DNA from: Candidatus Woesebacteria bacterium RIFCSPHIGHO2_02_FULL_42_20
Lineage (GTDB): Bacteria; Patescibacteriota; Microgenomatia; UBA8517
Length of the DNA stretch: 52,776 nt
Reading direction: 5' to 3'
Assembly: GCA_001792535.1 (NCBI GenBank)
Contig: MGGS01000001.1
Coordinates: 122,882 to 175,657 of the forward strand
Shown one piece after another: positions 50,647 through 52,776 of this stretch. A program made the translations under genes and the position numbers. Numbering within the stretch: position 1 is the first letter of the stretch; every line of letters starts with the position of its first letter. The notes below the pieces were generated by a model. The model worked only from the letters and a program-made list of their open reading frames with translations. It searched no databases and was not told where the DNA came from.

Positions 50647-52776
50647 ATGAAATTAACATTATTAAGACTTTTCGTGTTGTTTACTTCGGTCATCATTTCA
50701 ACTTCAATAACTCCGCCTGAAGCACTGGCTACATGCACTGATCCAGGATGCTCTTCCTCTGGGGGTCCGTGGTGCAGTTCAGTTTCATATGGGAGCGTAT
50801 GTGAATCCGATCCGATGTCAGGAGGAAATCTGAAACGCAAAGAAGTCGATAACTCACTTTGCGGAAACTCGTGTGGTGGAGCGGAACCCTTTTGTACATG
50901 GAGCACTTATTGGACAGCTGAATGTGGTACCTGCTGCGACGGGGGAGGAGGCAACCAAACACCGGTCGGGTGGCACGATGAATACGCCGGTAGCCAACCT
51001 CCAGCAAATTGCCGGGCTTTTGGCTGGGGTGTCGACCCTGATGATAGAAACGCTGATGTAAATATCCGCATTCTTTCTGACGGAGCCAGTGTGTGGAGTG
51101 GTGTTGCCAATGTCGCAAGGGGTGACTTAACCAGCTATTGCCCCGGAGGTACATGCTCATTTTCCGTTGACTTAAACGGGAGGATAACGACAGGAGTAAA
51201 TCATACGATTACCGCTCAAGCCCAAGATATAAACGACAGCTCATGGTATAACCTTTTAGGAACACCAAAAACTCTCAACTGTACTGCAGTCAACAATGCT
51301 TCTTGTATCTCCAATAATATTCCCGGCACCATGCAAACTAATGAAACTAGAGCTGTCTCGGTCACAGTAAACAATAACGGCGACACAACTTGGACAGCGG
51401 CCAGCAATTACAAGTTGGGGTCCCAAGATCCTCAAGACAATATGGTTTGGGGTTTGAGCAGTGTAAACCTACCCGCCACAACCAACCCCGGGCAAAATAT
51501 AACTTTCAATTTTAATATCACTGCACCTTCTACTCCCGGGACTTACTCGAGCAGATGGAGAATGTTTCAAAAAGGAGTGGAATGGTTCGGAGCAACCTGC
51601 GGGCCGGGTACAGTTACCGTAAATGCAGCAGCACCTCCGGAATCCTGCACCATCAACATCCAGAACTTAAGCGTTGACCAGGGATCAGCCACCACAATGG
51701 CTGCCTCAACAAGTGAAGCTAACGGAACAATCAGCCAAGTTACATTCAGCTCTTCAAATACGGGGGTTGCTACTGCCACGTCGCCGGATAATTCCTCTCC
51801 ATTTAGCTCGACGATAACGGGTGTTTTCCTCGGGCTATCCAACATTACTGCCAGAGGATTTATGAGCGGAGTAGAGCGATGCTCAGACACGGCAGCGGTC
51901 ACCGTAAACCCACCCGGATGCGACGTTGGAGTGACACTATCCACAAACCCTTTGATCGGGACAGCGCCTCTTAATAATGTTGATCTGACAGGCGACGTCA
52001 GCGGATCAATTAGCGGAAATATCAGATACCGTTTTGATTGCACAAATGACGGGACTTACGAGCATGATGTGGTAAATTCAAGCGATCCTTATACAGCCGA
52101 CAACCTTTGTAACTATGCATCGGCTGGAAATTACACCGCTTATGTAAGAGTCGACAGAGGAGGATGTAGCGCAAGTGATACTGCAACAGTAAGTGTTGGA
52201 GGCGCGCCGGTTTGCAGCACGCCGACGCCACGAGACCCACCGGCCCCCAGCTGCGATTCCGGAGGCGGCAATGGCCAAATCACCTGGCGATGGGATGCGG
52301 TTGTAGGTGCCAACGAATATGAGATTGACATTTACAACAGTGGGGGAACCAGGATTATTAATAATGACTGGCAGTCTGCAGCCAGTTTTGGTTGCGCAGG
52401 TGGGGGGACCTGCAGTTATACAACCAACCACTCCGCAGGATCATACTATTCACAAGTACGAGCTCGCGGTGCTTGCGCTGCCGGCGGCTGGTCGACTTCA
52501 AATACTGTAACAGTCAACACTTGCGGAGGGCCGACTCTTTCCGTAATACTAACTCCCAATCCGTCAAGCGGAGCACCGCCACTAAATAATATTAATTTAA
52601 CCGGAGACGTTTCGGGCACCGCAACTGGCAACATCAGATACCGTTTTGATTGTACTAATGACGGGACTTATGAACATGACGTGACAAATTCAAGCGATCC
52701 TTATACCGCCTCTAACCTTTGCAGTTACGCATCAGCAGGAACCTACACTGCACGAGTCAGGGTTGACAGAGAAAGC
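50647..52776 (+). CDS. Large secreted Cys-rich surface protein with NBR1-type Ig-like and PKD-like domains, truncated by window edge
   Basis: My own translation from ATG 50647 is open for 710 codons to the window end: MKLTLLRLFVLFTSVIISTSITPPEALATCTDPGCSSSGGPWCSS... Signal peptide, NBR1-Ig-like VNNNGDTTWTAASNYKLGSQDPQDNMVWGLSSVNLPATTNPGQNITFNFNITAPSTPGTYSSRWRMFQKGVEWFG, and two PKD-like units. Not in the ORF track. Confidence 0.92.
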   Translation, partial: MKLTLLRLFVLFTSVIISTSITPPEALATCTDPGCSSSGGPWCSSVSYGSVCESDPMSGGNLKRKEVDNSLCGNSCGGAEPFCTWSTYWTAECGTCCDGGGGNQTPVGWHDEYAGSQPPANCRAFGWGVDPDDRNADVNIRILSDGASVWSGVANVARGDLTSYCPGGTCSFSVDLNGRITTGVNHTITAQAQDINDSSWYNLLGTPKTLNCTAVNNASCISNNIPGTMQTNETRAVSVTVNNNGDTTWTAASNYKLGSQDPQDNMVWGLSSVNLPATTNPGQNITFNFNITAPSTPGTYSSRWRMFQKGVEWFGATCGPGTVTVNAAAPPESCTINIQNLSVDQGSATTMAASTSEANGTISQVTFSSSNTGVATATSPDNSSPFSSTITGVFLGLSNITARGFMSGVERCSDTAAVTVNPPGCDVGVTLSTNPLIGTAPLNNVDLTGDVSGSISGNIRYRFDCTNDGTYEHDVVNSSDPYTADNLCNYASAGNYTAYVRVDRGGCSASDTATVSVGGAPVCSTPTPRDPPAPSCDSGGGNGQITWRWDAVVGANEYEIDIYNSGGTRIINNDWQSAASFGCAGGGTCSYTTNHSAGSYYSQVRARGACAAGGWSTSNTVTVNTCGGPTLSVILTPNPSSGAPPLNNINLTGDVSGTATGNIRYRFDCTNDGTYEHDVTNSSDPYTASNLCSYASAGTYTARVRVDRES
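51931..52176 (+). repeat. PKD-like repeat unit 1
   Basis: VTLSTNPLIGTAPLNNVDLTGDVSGSISGNIRYRFDCTNDGTYEHDVVNSSDPYTADNLCNYASAGNYTAYVRVDRGG. Confidence 0.85.
52543..52776 (+). repeat. PKD-like repeat unit 2 (truncated by window edge)
   Basis: VILTPNPSSGAPPLNNINLTGDVSGTATGNIRYRFDCTNDGTYEHDVTNSSDPYTASNLCSYASAGTYTARVRVDRES, closely similar at DNA level to unit 1. Confidence 0.85.

Noticed and set aside
1-52776. CRISPR arrays, rRNA genes, known riboswitches, IS transposases
   Set aside because: Scanned by eye on both strands; no regularly spaced repeats, rRNA signatures, recognisable riboswitch cores or transposase ORFs found. A covariance-model (Rfam) scan would be needed to exclude divergent riboswitches.
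1-52776. Alternative genetic code (UGA recoding as in some CPR lineages)
   Set aside because: TGA terminates clear genes at expected ends (for example 2392 and 4881), so code 11 is supported.

Overview
The window looks like chromosome from an ultra-small bacterium of the Candidate Phyla Radiation (Patescibacteria, probably Microgenomates-like). That lineage call is inferred from gene content and reduced protein architectures, not from a database search. Translation fits code 11, with TGA, TAA and TAG all used as stops.

Main contents, left to right:
- a serine recombinase running off the left edge, which the ORF track misses
- GC-rich palindromic repeats
- seven tRNAs: Pro, Gly, Arg, Lys, Leu, Val, Ala
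- envelope and surface genes: DsbA-like, lytic-transglycosylase-like, LTD protein, Nramp-like, ABC exporter
- a Y-family polymerase with a small upstream partner
- trigger factor lacking the PPIase domain
- an accessory stretch with a zincin-like protease, MazG-like protein, HNH nuclease and Cas4/RecB-like nuclease
- translation genes: thrS, infC-rpmI-rplT-pheS-pheT, tyrS
- PBP1A, recG, rpmF, nusB, rnc, rpsP and a KH-domain gene
- a complete 13-gene type IV pilus locus on the minus strand (pilO to pilB)
- a run of uncharacterised envelope proteins
- a large cysteine-rich NBR1-Ig/PKD surface protein running off the right edge, also missed by the ORF track

The most interesting signal is a short leader ORF, MNLVTTTTTVAL, directly upstream of thrS. 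It has five consecutive Thr codons, a stop codon overlapping an antiterminator strand, and an intrinsic terminator built from the same GGGAGGT/ACCTCCT complement. This is the architecture of ribosome-mediated transcription attenuation of threonyl-tRNA synthetase. Two candidate small RNAs, each with a promoter and a terminator, are also noteworthy.
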